A DNA stretch of 36,814 nucleotides from Gemmatimonadota bacterium. GTDB lineage: Bacteria > Gemmatimonadota > Gemmatimonadetes > Longimicrobiales > Gaopeijiaceae. Location: assembly GCA_007121775.1 (NCBI GenBank), contig SKJY01000095.1:1-36814 (forward strand), in the 5' to 3' direction. This document shows, in pieces, positions 28,137 through 36,814 of this stretch. A program made the translations under genes and the position numbers. Every line of letters starts with the position of its first letter. The first letter of the stretch is position 1. Under the pieces are notes generated by a model. It was not told the DNA's origin. It was given only the letters and a program-made list of their open reading frames with translations, and did no database searches.

Positions 28137-28850
28137 TCAGAGCCCCCAGGAGAGGGATTCCAGGCGAGACGGCGGTGACTCTCCGAAGAGTTCGAAGTAG
28201 ATGGTGGAGCCGGCTCGCCCCAGGGGATCGGCCTTCTCGATCACCTCCAGGTACGTTTCGTAGCAGTGGAGGGCGCGATGGGCCAGCGCCATATCTTCCG
28301 GAGACGCCTCCACGGCCACGGCGATATCCCCTTCCGCCGAGGTCTTGAGCCTGAAGATCCCGTCGTCCGCCTCCGACTCGGCCAGGGTGAAGAAGGCAAG
28401 GCGACGCGGAGCCACCTCGGGAAAGAGATCCCGGAGTTCACAGAAGACCCGCTTCACCACGGCGTGGGTGACCAGGTGGTCCGGGAATCCACTGATCCCG
28501 TGAACGGCATAGGTCACCACCACATCCGGGCGCACCCTCCGGATCTCCGCCTCCACTGCCTCCTCCAGCCGCCGGGGATCTTCCCGGGCCAGGCGCCCGT
28601 CGGGGAACTGGAGCACCGTCATCCCGCTGAGATCCAAGGCCTTCTCCACCTCAAGCATCTCGGCCAGGCGAACCCGCCCCATCTCCGCTTTGGAAAGCCC
28701 CAGGCGATGGCGCTGCTTCGTTGCCTCACCCCTGGTAAGGGTCAGGAGAAAGACCTTATCCCCGTCCCGGCGCTGCCGGGCAATGGCGGGAGCCGGCCCG
28801 AAACACTCGTCGTCAGGGTGGGGAAAGATGTAGAGAATGCGCACGAGCAT
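28137..28850 (-). CDS. PIG-L/LmbE family deacetylase
   Basis: MLVRILYIFPHPDDECFGPAPAIAR (PHPDDE); DVVVTYAVHGISGFPDHLVTHAVVKRVF. Confidence 0.93.
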   Translation of the reverse strand: MLVRILYIFPHPDDECFGPAPAIARQRRDGDKVFLLTLTRGEATKQRHRLGLSKAEMGRVRLAEMLEVEKALDLSGMTVLQFPDGRLAREDPRRLEEAVEAEIRRVRPDVVVTYAVHGISGFPDHLVTHAVVKRVFCELRDLFPEVAPRRLAFFTLAESEADDGIFRLKTSAEGDIAVAVEASPEDMALAHRALHCYETYLEVIEKADPLGRAGSTIYFELFGESPPSRLESLSWGL

Positions 28851-29083
28851 GGCTCCTGTCGGGGGTCCGCGTGGTAGAAGCAGGAGTGCAGCCGGCCTGT
28901 ACGGCTGCTCCCATAGCCATGGGGACACCATGGGGGGGCTCCGTCCGAAGAATGGCCTGCGGACAGACGAAACTCCACCCCCGCGAGAGCTTTGACGCCA
29001 CCCCATCCTTCCGCCATCATTGGTAGATTCCCTATCCGGTCCAGTCCCCGATCCTCCTCGTTCCATCCACCACGGACCAGCCC

Positions 29084-30139
29084 ATGCTACCACGCCTAGC
29101 TCTCGCTCTCGTCCTTGCCCTCGCCTCTCTCACCCTCATGGCCTGTGAGCCGGCAGAAACCGATGCCTCCCCCGAGCGGAGTGCCGTCGCCGCCGATTTC
29201 GGGATCGTGATCCACGGGGGCGCCGGGACCATCCTCCGGGAGAACCTCACCGAGGAGTTGGAGGGCCGCTACCACGAGGCGCTACGCTCGGCGCTCCAAG
29301 CAGGGTATGAGGTACTGGACGCCGGCGGATCCGCCATGGACGCCGTGGTGGCGGCGGTAGTCATCCTGGAAGACGAGCCCCTCTTCAACGCCGGTCGGGG
29401 GTCCGTCTTCACCAGCGAGGGGACGAACGAGCTCGACGCCGCGGTCATGGACGGTCGGGACCTTGATGCCGGAGCCGTGGCCGGGGTCACGACGCTGCGC
29501 AACCCCATCCTCCTGGCCCGTCTGGTCATGGAGGAATCGCCCCACGTCCTCTTCACCGGTGAGGGCGCCGAGACCTTTGCCGACCAGTTCGACCTGGAGC
29601 GGGTGGGTCCCGAATGGTTCTTCACCCAGGAGCGCTGGGACGCCCTGGAGCGCGCCCGTGAGCGGGAGGAGTTCACTCTGGGATGGCACCTGGAGGAAGA
29701 CCGGATGATCGGCACCGTGGGCGCCGTGGCCCGGGACCGGACCGGCAATCTAGCCGCCGCCACCTCCACAGGGGGCATGACCAACAAGCGCTTCGGCCGG
29801 GTGGGCGATGTGCCCATCATCGGCGCCGGCACCTATGCCTCCAACGCCTCCTGTGCCATCTCTGCCACCGGCCACGGTGAGTACTTCATCCGCAATGTGG
29901 TGGCCCGGGAGATCTGCGCCCGCATGGAGCACCGGGGTGAGACGCTGCAGGAAGCCGCCGATGCCGTGGTCATGGAGCAGCTCCTGGATCACGGAGGTAC
30001 CGGCGGAGTGGTGGGCATCGACCGGGATGGTCACATCACCATGACCCTGAACACCCCGGGGATGTACCGGGGTCACTTCCTTGCGGGCGGAGAACCCTTC
30101 ACCGCCATCTACGCCGATGAAGGCGACGGACGGCCATGA
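29084..30139 (+). CDS. Isoaspartyl peptidase/L-asparaginase (type 2 Ntn hydrolase), lipoprotein signal
   Basis: LASLTLMACEP lipobox; GIVIHGGAGT; GNLAAATSTGGMTNKRFGRVGDVPIIGAGTYA autocleavage region. Confidence 0.94.
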   Translation: MLPRLALALVLALASLTLMACEPAETDASPERSAVAADFGIVIHGGAGTILRENLTEELEGRYHEALRSALQAGYEVLDAGGSAMDAVVAAVVILEDEPLFNAGRGSVFTSEGTNELDAAVMDGRDLDAGAVAGVTTLRNPILLARLVMEESPHVLFTGEGAETFADQFDLERVGPEWFFTQERWDALERAREREEFTLGWHLEEDRMIGTVGAVARDRTGNLAAATSTGGMTNKRFGRVGDVPIIGAGTYASNASCAISATGHGEYFIRNVVAREICARMEHRGETLQEAADAVVMEQLLDHGGTGGVVGIDRDGHITMTLNTPGMYRGHFLAGGEPFTAIYADEGDGRP

Positions 30140-30951
30140 GCCTCGGTTCGCTCCTCCCGTTGGTGCTGATGGCCTCCCTGGCCCTCGCCCTCCCTTCCAC
30201 CCCCTCAGCCGGAGGCGATGACGTGCCTTCCTTCTCCTTCCGTGCGGCCCCGGTGGACGACCCGCGGCTGCAGCGGGCAGACTCTATCTTCGAGGCCGGT
30301 GATCCGGCGGAAGCCCTCCGCTTGGCCCTTCGGGTTTTGGAGGAGGAGGGGGAAGGGTATGAGGCTCTCTGGCGGGCGTCGTCCTTCGCCCTGGCCGTGG
30401 GGGTGGTGGAAGAAGCGGAGAACGGAAGGACCGACTTCTACGAGCGTGCCGTGGGGTACGCCCAACGAGCCCAGGCCATCCGTCCCCGCGGAATCAATGG
30501 CCTCTACTGGGAGGTGGCGGCCGTGGGCCGACTCGCCATGGGTGCCGGTCCTCGGGAGGCGGCGGGATATGCGGATCGAATCCGCGAGGGAGCCATGACG
30601 ATCCTGGAGCAGGAACCGGAGCACGCCGGGGCCCATCATGCCCTGGGAAAACTCTACTCCGAGATCATGAGCGTCTCGGGCCTCTCCCGCTTCTTCGGGC
30701 GAACCTTCGTACGAAGTGCGGCACTGGATGAGGCCAGTTGGACACTGGCCGAGGAGCATCTGGAGCGGGCCGCCCTCCTAGCCCCCGACATGATCCTCTT
30801 TCAGCTTGATCTGGCCCGACTCTACCGGGATCGCCGCCGCATGGATGATGCCCGGCGGGTCCTTGAGGCCGCCGCCCGTGCTCCCCTCCAGCAACCGGGA
30901 GACCGGATCTTCCAGGAGGAGGCACGCGCCCTTCTCCGGGAAATCTCCTGA
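30136..30951 (+). CDS. Exported TPR-like protein
   Basis: Signal peptide; helical repeats DSIFEAGDPAEALRLALRVLEEEGEGYEALWRASS...; ATGA overlap with upstream gene. Confidence 0.75.
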   Translation: MSLGSLLPLVLMASLALALPSTPSAGGDDVPSFSFRAAPVDDPRLQRADSIFEAGDPAEALRLALRVLEEEGEGYEALWRASSFALAVGVVEEAENGRTDFYERAVGYAQRAQAIRPRGINGLYWEVAAVGRLAMGAGPREAAGYADRIREGAMTILEQEPEHAGAHHALGKLYSEIMSVSGLSRFFGRTFVRSAALDEASWTLAEEHLERAALLAPDMILFQLDLARLYRDRRRMDDARRVLEAAARAPLQQPGDRIFQEEARALLREIS

Positions 30952-30958
30952 GAGGACC

Positions 30959-31897
30959 ATGAACGGGTCGCGGCGTGACAAGGGCGATCACCGTTCCCGG
31001 GACGGTGGGACAAGCTCGCCGAAGGCACCCGGCGGAGAGCCGGCCCGGGGGTCTGACGGAGAGCTGGACCGTCCTGCCCCGTCCCCGGAGGCTGGTGGCA
31101 GGTTCGACCGAGCGGCGCTGGACCGGGTGATCCGTCGGGCCTCGGAACTCCAGTTCTCCGCCGATGGAGATGCGGACCGCCCCCGGCTATCCGAGGCCGA
31201 GATCTTTCGCATCGGCCGGGAGGTGGGCCTGGACGCCGAGCACCTTCGGCGGGCCATGGGAGAGGTCCGCGCCGAATCCCTCCTCCCGGTCCTGGAAGGG
31301 GAAGGGACGGGAGTGGTGGACCGACTTGTAGGCCCTGCCATCCTCCGGGCCTCCCGGGTGGTGGATCGGGAGCCGGAGCCACTCCTCCGCACCATGGAGG
31401 AGTATCTGGATGTGGGCGAGAGCCTCCGGCGGATCCGCAAGCAGGGAAACCGGTCCCGTTGGGCTCCCGCCGAGGGGATGCTGGCCTCCCTCCAACGGGG
31501 ACTCAACTGGGGTGGGCGCACCTACGAACTGGCCCGGTGCTCATCGGTGGAGATGAGCATCGAGCCGCTGGGGGAGGGGCGCTCCGTGGTGGCGCTGGTG
31601 GCGGACCACTCCAAGCGCCGCGCTGAATCCACCTTCGGATGGACCGCGGGGCTAGGGATGGGCGGAGGGCTTGGACTGGGCCTGGGGATCGGGCTGGCCA
31701 CCGGGATCGGTCCCCTCCTGGTGGCGCCGGGACTGGTCCTGGGGGTCGGTGCCGGAGCCGTAGCCGCCCGCAGGGACTATGGATCCCAGGCCGCTCGCAT
31801 CCGCCTGGCACTGGAGGGGATCCTGGATCGCCTCGAAGCTGGAGAGCCGCTGCTGGGTGGCACCGCTTCCTGGCGGGACCGACTCATCCAGGGATAG
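30959..31897 (+). CDS. Hypothetical protein with glycine-rich hydrophobic C-terminal segment
   Basis: LSEAEIFRIGREVGLDAEHLRRAMGEVRAE N-terminal domain; GLGMGGGLGLGLGIGLATGIGPLLVAPGLVLGVGAGAVAA. Confidence 0.75.
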   Translation: MNGSRRDKGDHRSRDGGTSSPKAPGGEPARGSDGELDRPAPSPEAGGRFDRAALDRVIRRASELQFSADGDADRPRLSEAEIFRIGREVGLDAEHLRRAMGEVRAESLLPVLEGEGTGVVDRLVGPAILRASRVVDREPEPLLRTMEEYLDVGESLRRIRKQGNRSRWAPAEGMLASLQRGLNWGGRTYELARCSSVEMSIEPLGEGRSVVALVADHSKRRAESTFGWTAGLGMGGGLGLGLGIGLATGIGPLLVAPGLVLGVGAGAVAARRDYGSQAARIRLALEGILDRLEAGEPLLGGTASWRDRLIQG

Positions 31898-31939
31898 CGG
31901 GCACAGTAGGCCCCCCTTCCGTCCCCACCTCCCCGGTGC

Positions 31940-33619
31940 CTAGCGCACCAGCTTACGGTACCGGATCCGCTTCGGCTGCATTGCATCCGGCCCCATCCGC
32001 CGCTTCCGATCCTCCTCATACTCCTGGTAGTTCCCCTCGAACCAGACCACCTGGCTGTCACCTTCAAAGGCCAGCATGTGGGTGGCCACCCGGTCCAGGA
32101 ACCACCGGTCGTGGGAGATGACCACTGCGCAGCCGGGGAAGCTCAGCAGGGCGTCTTCCAACGCCCGGAGCGTGTCCACATCCAGGTCATTGGTGGGCTC
32201 GTCCAGGAGGATCACATTCCCGCCGTCCTTCAGGAGCTTGGCCAGGTGCAGGCGGTTACGCTCCCCGCCGGAGAGGACACCCACCTTCTTCTGCTGCTCC
32301 CCGCCCCGGAAGTTGAAGGTGGAGAGGTAGGCCCGGGAGTTCACCTCCCTCCAACCGAAGTCCAGGACGTCGTGGCCGCCGGACACCTCCTCCCACACCG
32401 TGTTCTCCGGGTTCAGGGCCTCCCGGCTCTGATCCACGTAGGAGAGGCGCACCGTGGAGCCGATGCGGATATCCCCGGAATCAGGTTCCTCCTCTCCCAC
32501 GATCATGCGGAAGAGTGTGCTCTTCCCCGCTCCGTTGGGTCCGATGATCCCGACGATGCCCCCTCGGGGGAGGCGGAAGGAGAGATCCTCCATGAGGAGC
32601 TTCTCATCGTACCCCTTGGTGACCCCGTTGAACTCCACCACATCCTCGCCCAGACGTTCGGGGCGGGGGATGATGATCTCGGCTGTGCGGATCTCTTCCC
32701 GCCCCTGCTGGCTCATGAGCTCCTCGTAGGAGCGGAGGCGGGCCTTCCCCTTGGACTGACGGGCCTTGGGCGACATGCGCACCCACTCCAGCTCCCGCTC
32801 GAGCGTCTTCCGGCGCGCCGACTCGGCCTTCTCTTCCCGGGCCAGCCGCTCTCCCTTCTGCTCCAGCCACGACGAGTAGTTGCCCTCGTAGGGGTATCCC
32901 GCGCCCCGATCCAGCTCCAGGATCCAGCCGGCCACATTGTCCAGGAAGTACCGGTCGTGGGTGATGGCCACGATGGTGCCCTTGAACTGCTCCAGGTGGT
33001 GCTCGAGCCAGGCCACCGATTCGGCGTCCAGGTGGTTGGTGGGCTCATCCAGGAGGAGAAGGTCCGGCTCCTCAAGGAGCACCCGGCAGAGGGCCACCCG
33101 GCGGCGCTCCCCTCCCGAGAGGGTGGTGACGTCGGCATCGGGGGGTGGCAGGCGGAGCGCATCCATGGCGATCTCCAGCTTCCGCTCCAGATCCCATGCG
33201 CCCACGGCCTCAATCTTCTCCTGGAGCTTGGCTTGCTCCTCAATGAGGGCGTTCATCTCCTCGTCGGTGGAGATCTCGGCGAAGGCGGCGTTCACCTCCT
33301 CGAAGCGGCGCAGGAGATCACGAGTCTCCTTCACCCCCAGCTCCACATTCCCCTTCACGTCCAGGGTGGGGTCCAGCTCGGGCTCCTGGGGGAGGTAGCC
33401 CACCTTCGTCCCTTTGGCGGCCCACGCCTCGCCCTGGAACTCCTTATCCACACCGGCCATGATGCGGAGCAGTGTGCTCTTCCCTGAGCCGTTGGCCCCC
33501 ACCACCCCGATCTTCGCGCCGGGGTAGAAGGAGAGCCAGATCCCCTTCAGGATCTCCTTCTTCGGGGGCACGACCTTGCGGAGGTCCTTCATGACGTAGA
33601 TGAACTGGGGTCCGGCCAT
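31940..33619 (-). CDS. ettA: Energy-dependent translational throttle protein EttA (ABC-F)
   Basis: Two ABC domains ([44 protein letters not shown]), EttA-type [36 protein letters not shown]. Confidence 0.96.
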   Translation of the reverse strand: MAGPQFIYVMKDLRKVVPPKKEILKGIWLSFYPGAKIGVVGANGSGKSTLLRIMAGVDKEFQGEAWAAKGTKVGYLPQEPELDPTLDVKGNVELGVKETRDLLRRFEEVNAAFAEISTDEEMNALIEEQAKLQEKIEAVGAWDLERKLEIAMDALRLPPPDADVTTLSGGERRRVALCRVLLEEPDLLLLDEPTNHLDAESVAWLEHHLEQFKGTIVAITHDRYFLDNVAGWILELDRGAGYPYEGNYSSWLEQKGERLAREEKAESARRKTLERELEWVRMSPKARQSKGKARLRSYEELMSQQGREEIRTAEIIIPRPERLGEDVVEFNGVTKGYDEKLLMEDLSFRLPRGGIVGIIGPNGAGKSTLFRMIVGEEEPDSGDIRIGSTVRLSYVDQSREALNPENTVWEEVSGGHDVLDFGWREVNSRAYLSTFNFRGGEQQKKVGVLSGGERNRLHLAKLLKDGGNVILLDEPTNDLDVDTLRALEDALLSFPGCAVVISHDRWFLDRVATHMLAFEGDSQVVWFEGNYQEYEEDRKRRMGPDAMQPKRIRYRKLVR

Positions 33620-33832
33620 GGTCTATCGCTGGGTGGAGGAAAGAAGAGCGGATTGAGGGGGTCGCTCCCACCGGGTTGTGGACTCCGGAACGATCCCGAA
33701 CCGGGAATCTATCGCCGAGCAGGGCCGCCGTCATGGGGACAGGATCGCGGAACGGTGTGCGGGGGCGGACCCTGCCGCTGCCTCGGGGGTGCAGTACCCT
33801 GGATCCCTTCCCCACACCCTGGAGTCCGGATC

Positions 33833-34318
33833 ATGGCACCACCCTCTTCCGCCCGCCCCACCCCCGAGTCGGTGTGGGACTATCCGCGCCCCCCACGCAT
33901 CGAGGCCAATGCCCTCTCGCTCCGAGTGGAGCATGGCGGTGAGGTCCTGGCCAAGACCAGCGCCGGGTACCGGATATTGGAAACGAGCCACCCACCCACC
34001 TACTATCTCCCTCCGGAGTCCGTGGACTGGAACCGCCTCGTCCCCAGCCGGACCCGCACCCTCTGCGAATGGAAGGGGCAGGCCCGTTACTGGTCTCTCC
34101 GAACGCCCGAGGGACTAATCCCGGACGTGTGCTGGGCCTACCCGGAACCCCGTGACCCGCGGATCCGAGACCACGTATCCTTTTACGCTGGGAAGGTGGA
34201 CGCATGCTTCGTGGATGGAGAGCAGGTGCAGGCCCAGGAAGGCTCGTTCTACGGCGGCTGGATCAACTCATGGATCAAGGGCCCGTTCAAGGGTGGTCCC
34301 GGAACCCGGGGGTGGTGA
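33833..34318 (+). CDS. DUF427 domain-containing protein
   Basis: SVWDYPRPPRIEAN...TYYLPPESVDW...CEWKGQARYWSL...VCWAYPEP...FYAGKVDACFVDGEQV is characteristic. Confidence 0.9.
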   Translation: MAPPSSARPTPESVWDYPRPPRIEANALSLRVEHGGEVLAKTSAGYRILETSHPPTYYLPPESVDWNRLVPSRTRTLCEWKGQARYWSLRTPEGLIPDVCWAYPEPRDPRIRDHVSFYAGKVDACFVDGEQVQAQEGSFYGGWINSWIKGPFKGGPGTRGW

Positions 34319-34319
34319 G

Positions 34320-35087
34320 ATGACCGATGACATGACGGAGCCCAGACGGCGCCTGCCGCTCTTCCCTCTACCGGTGGTTCTCTTCCCCGGGGCAGCCATG
34401 CCGCTACACATCTTCGAGCCCCGCTACCGGCAGATGGTGGCCCGGTGCTTGGAATACGACCGGAAGTTCGGACTCGTCTACCACGACCCGGACCGGATGG
34501 GCCCCTTCGGTATGGAGCCGGACCGGGTCGGGACCATCGCCGAGATCGGGGAGTTCCAGATCCTCCCCGACGGTCGCTCCCTCCTGGTAGCCACGGGGGG
34601 TCCGCGATTCCGCATCGTGGACGGCATCGAATCCGACACCCTCTACTACGAGGCGCTGGTGGAGCCCTTCCACGATGAGGGAGAGGGGGTAGAGCAGCTC
34701 ATGCCCCGCCGGCAGCGTACCCTCACGCTTTTCGAGGCCATCGTGGAGCGGATCCAGGAGGAAGAGGATCAGGATGGAGTGGAGGGCACCGCGGAGGTCC
34801 CGGCCCGCGGGGAAGACTCCACCGGTGATGCCAAGGGACTCGCCGGTGATGAAGAGGGCTTCGCCGGCGAAAGCCGGAACGGTACCCCCGATTCGGTGCC
34901 ACGCCCCGACGCCGGACCGGACCCGGCGGAAGAGGTCTCCTTCCAACTCGCAGCCCGGATCCGCATCGACCCCCTCTGGCAGCAGTCCCTCCTTGAGATC
35001 CGCCATGAATCGGAGCGACTGGACCGGCTGGATGAGCTTCTCAGCCGGGTCCTGGACGCCTCGAGGGGTGGGGAGGATGACGGGTGA
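34320..35087 (+). CDS. Lon-peptidase N-terminal (substrate-binding) domain protein
   Basis: RRLPLFPLPVVLFPGAAMPLHIFEPRYRQMVARCLEYDRKFGLVY. Confidence 0.93.
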   Translation: MTDDMTEPRRRLPLFPLPVVLFPGAAMPLHIFEPRYRQMVARCLEYDRKFGLVYHDPDRMGPFGMEPDRVGTIAEIGEFQILPDGRSLLVATGGPRFRIVDGIESDTLYYEALVEPFHDEGEGVEQLMPRRQRTLTLFEAIVERIQEEEDQDGVEGTAEVPARGEDSTGDAKGLAGDEEGFAGESRNGTPDSVPRPDAGPDPAEEVSFQLAARIRIDPLWQQSLLEIRHESERLDRLDELLSRVLDASRGGEDDG

Positions 35088-36355
35088 GACCCGGGTTGAT
35101 GGGGAGAGCAGCGAGGACGATCCCCGGTCTCTTCATCATCCTGGCGCTCGGCGGGTGTGTAGACAGGACCGACGAGGCCGCCGGGGTTGCACTCCTCTCC
35201 CTGACCGCTCCCCTCCCTGCCTCAGCAGGAGCAGGTATGCCCTTTGTGGCGGGGACGTCGGACGGATTCCTGGTGAGTTGGACCGAGCCCACTGGGGAGG
35301 TGGGAGCCGGAGGGATGGAGGAGTTCGCAGTCCGGTGGGCTGCCCTGGACCGGGAGGGAAACTGGTCTGAGCCCCGTACCCTCGCCGCCTCCGACGACTT
35401 CTTCGTGAACTGGGCCGACTTCCCCTCCATCGCCTACGGTGGTGAGGGGCGGATGGCCGCCCATTGGCTGGCCCGGAGCGGGGACGGAACCTTCGACTAT
35501 GATGTGGTGGTGAGCACCTCCACCGACGGAGGTGCCTCCTGGTCTGAGCCCAGGATCCTGCACAGCGACGGAGTACAGGCCGAGCACGGTTTTCTCTCCT
35601 TCTTCCCCCAGGCCGACGGGTTCGGAGCCGTCTGGCTCGATGGTCGGGAGATGCCTGGCGGGGGCCCCATGACCCTGCGAGCCGGCCTCGTTGAGTGGGA
35701 CGGCGCCACCAGGGATCTGGATGTTCTGGATGCCAGGATCTGCGAGTGCTGCCAGACCGGCGCGGCCCTTACCGACGAAGGTGTGGTGGTAGTCTATCGG
35801 GGTCGGAGTGCCGACGAGATTAGGGATATCCACGCAGTCCGGCAGGTGGATGGTCGATGGGAGGCTCCTTCCCCTGTCCATGCCGATGGATGGAACATCG
35901 CCGCCTGCCCGGTCAACGGCCCGGCCGTAGCCGCTCGGGGGATGGAGGTGGTCACCGCCTGGTTCACCGGCGCAGAGGAGATCCCGAGGGTACGCGTGGC
36001 CTTCTCCAGCGACGCCGGCGCCACCTGGGGTGACGCTGTGCAGGTGGATGACGGGGCCCCCTTGGGCCGGGTGGATGTGGTCATGCTTCCCGACCAGGGG
36101 GCCCTGGTGGTCTGGCTTGAGGCTGGCGCCGACGATGCCACGCTCCTGGCCCGGCGGGTGTGGCCTGACGGTCGACTCGCCCCCATCGCGGAATTGGCGG
36201 GCACCAGTGGGGCCCGTGCCTCCGGGTTTCCGCGGATGGCCGCATCCGAGTCCGGTCGGATCCTCCTTGCCTGGACGGAACCCGGCGGAGCCGGCGAGGG
36301 CGAGTCGGCGGTGAGGGCAGGGTGGGTGGAGGTGGAGATGGAGGAAGGCAGGTAG
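35084..36355 (+). CDS. Sialidase/BNR-like beta-propeller lipoprotein
   Basis: Lipobox LALGGCVD; STDGGASWSEP and SSDAGATWGDA Asp-box repeats; DARICECCQTG motif. Confidence 0.8.
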   Translation: MRPGLMGRAARTIPGLFIILALGGCVDRTDEAAGVALLSLTAPLPASAGAGMPFVAGTSDGFLVSWTEPTGEVGAGGMEEFAVRWAALDREGNWSEPRTLAASDDFFVNWADFPSIAYGGEGRMAAHWLARSGDGTFDYDVVVSTSTDGGASWSEPRILHSDGVQAEHGFLSFFPQADGFGAVWLDGREMPGGGPMTLRAGLVEWDGATRDLDVLDARICECCQTGAALTDEGVVVVYRGRSADEIRDIHAVRQVDGRWEAPSPVHADGWNIAACPVNGPAVAARGMEVVTAWFTGAEEIPRVRVAFSSDAGATWGDAVQVDDGAPLGRVDVVMLPDQGALVVWLEAGADDATLLARRVWPDGRLAPIAELAGTSGARASGFPRMAASESGRILLAWTEPGGAGEGESAVRAGWVEVEMEEGR

Positions 36356-36412
36356 GCGGTGGAGTGGTCCTCCCTGCCCCTTCCTGTTGGCCTCCTCCTG
36401 TTTGCCTCTTCC

Positions 36413-36521
36413 GGCTCTTCTCCAAACTCGGTGCAGCGGGGCCGCTGAGGGGCCGAATGAGGAGGCTGGGGCTTGTTCGTGGATGCTGTTGTGGGGGGAT
36501 GCTCCTGTGGCAGTACCACTG
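36413..36521. repeat. Direct repeat copy A (109 bp)
   Basis: Ungapped alignment to 36706-36814; 10 mismatches counted by eye (99/109). Confidence 0.92.
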
Positions 36522-36677
36522 AGGCCGGGCTTGCCCGACCAACACCGTGCACGAACAGGCGCGAGGGGATGGCCCACAAGGCCCTCAAGGCCGAGCGGAA
36601 GGGTCGGTTCGAACAACCGGGATCCAAACGACCCGAAAAGGCGTGGGGGAGGCTTGAGGATTCCGGCGGGATCCTCC

Positions 36678-36707
36678 CCAAAAATAGAATCTGGATTCTA
36701 TTTTTGG
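36678..36707. repeat. AT-rich perfect inverted repeat
   Basis: ccaaaaatagaatc-tg-gattctatttttgg: 14-bp arms, 2-nt spacer. Confidence 0.92.
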
Positions 36708-36814
36708 ATCTTCTCCAAATTCAGTGCAGCGGGGTGGCTGAGGGGCTGAATGGGGAGGCTGGGGCTTGTTCATGGATGCTGTTGTGGGAGGATGCTCCTG
36801 TGGCGGTACCACTG
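36706..36814. repeat. Direct repeat copy B (109 bp visible; may continue past window)
   Basis: Same 109-bp block as copy A, offset 293 bp, cut by the window end. Confidence 0.92.

Noticed and set aside
35222-36616. 464-aa minus-strand ORF antisense to the sialidase-like gene, and many similar long antisense ORFs (e.g. 32078-33487 opposite ettA, 25697-27334 opposite the serine hydrolase)
   Set aside because: Long stop-free antisense frames are expected at this GC; translations are low-complexity Gly/Pro/Arg/His-rich with no family motifs, and the opposite strand carries clear genes.
36387-36749. Plus-strand 120-aa ORF spanning both repeat regions
   Set aside because: Differences between repeat copies are mostly replacements in this frame, no SD, no recognisable domain.
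36413-36814. Repeat pair as integron attC sites or a CRISPR array
   Set aside because: No RYYYAAC/GTTRRRY boxes in place and no cassette ORFs or integrase; repeat unit is far too long and spacer too large for CRISPR, and no cas genes are present.
1-36814. Search for defence systems, toxin-antitoxin pairs, reverse transcriptases, transposases, prophage genes, rRNA/tRNA
   Set aside because: No ORF showed recognisable motifs for these; the window is mainly core and metabolic chromosomal genes.

Overview
High-GC, gene-dense bacterial window with about 36 supported CDSs. Gene content and style suggest Gemmatimonadota or a relative; this is an inference and was not checked. Most of it is ordinary chromosomal content: an aspartate-type aminotransferase, HU, a RimB-like/RimK/M14 cluster, TPR lipoproteins, an amidase, an S41 peptidase, an acyltransferase, an AbgT transporter, Lgt, nicotinamidase, an APC permease, a serine beta-lactamase-like hydrolase, a MenH-like hydrolase, a PIG-L deacetylase, isoaspartyl peptidase, EttA, DUF427, a Lon-substrate-binding-domain protein and a sialidase-like lipoprotein. 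The points most worth a second look are: (1) a 109-bp ungapped direct repeat (99/109 identical by my count) at the right edge, copies 293 bp apart, with a near-perfect AT-rich palindrome abutting copy B; this may be the start of an array or a dispersed repeat family; (2) a DEAD-box/DbpA-like protein whose ATPase motifs are replaced, so probably a pseudo-helicase; (3) a 48-aa lipoprotein missing from the ORF track, between a TPR protein and an AraC-type pseudo-receiver regulator plus a sensor-less hybrid kinase; (4) a small lipoprotein with a CxxCH haem motif. No CRISPR array, rRNA, tRNA, transposase, phage gene or known defence system was recognised.
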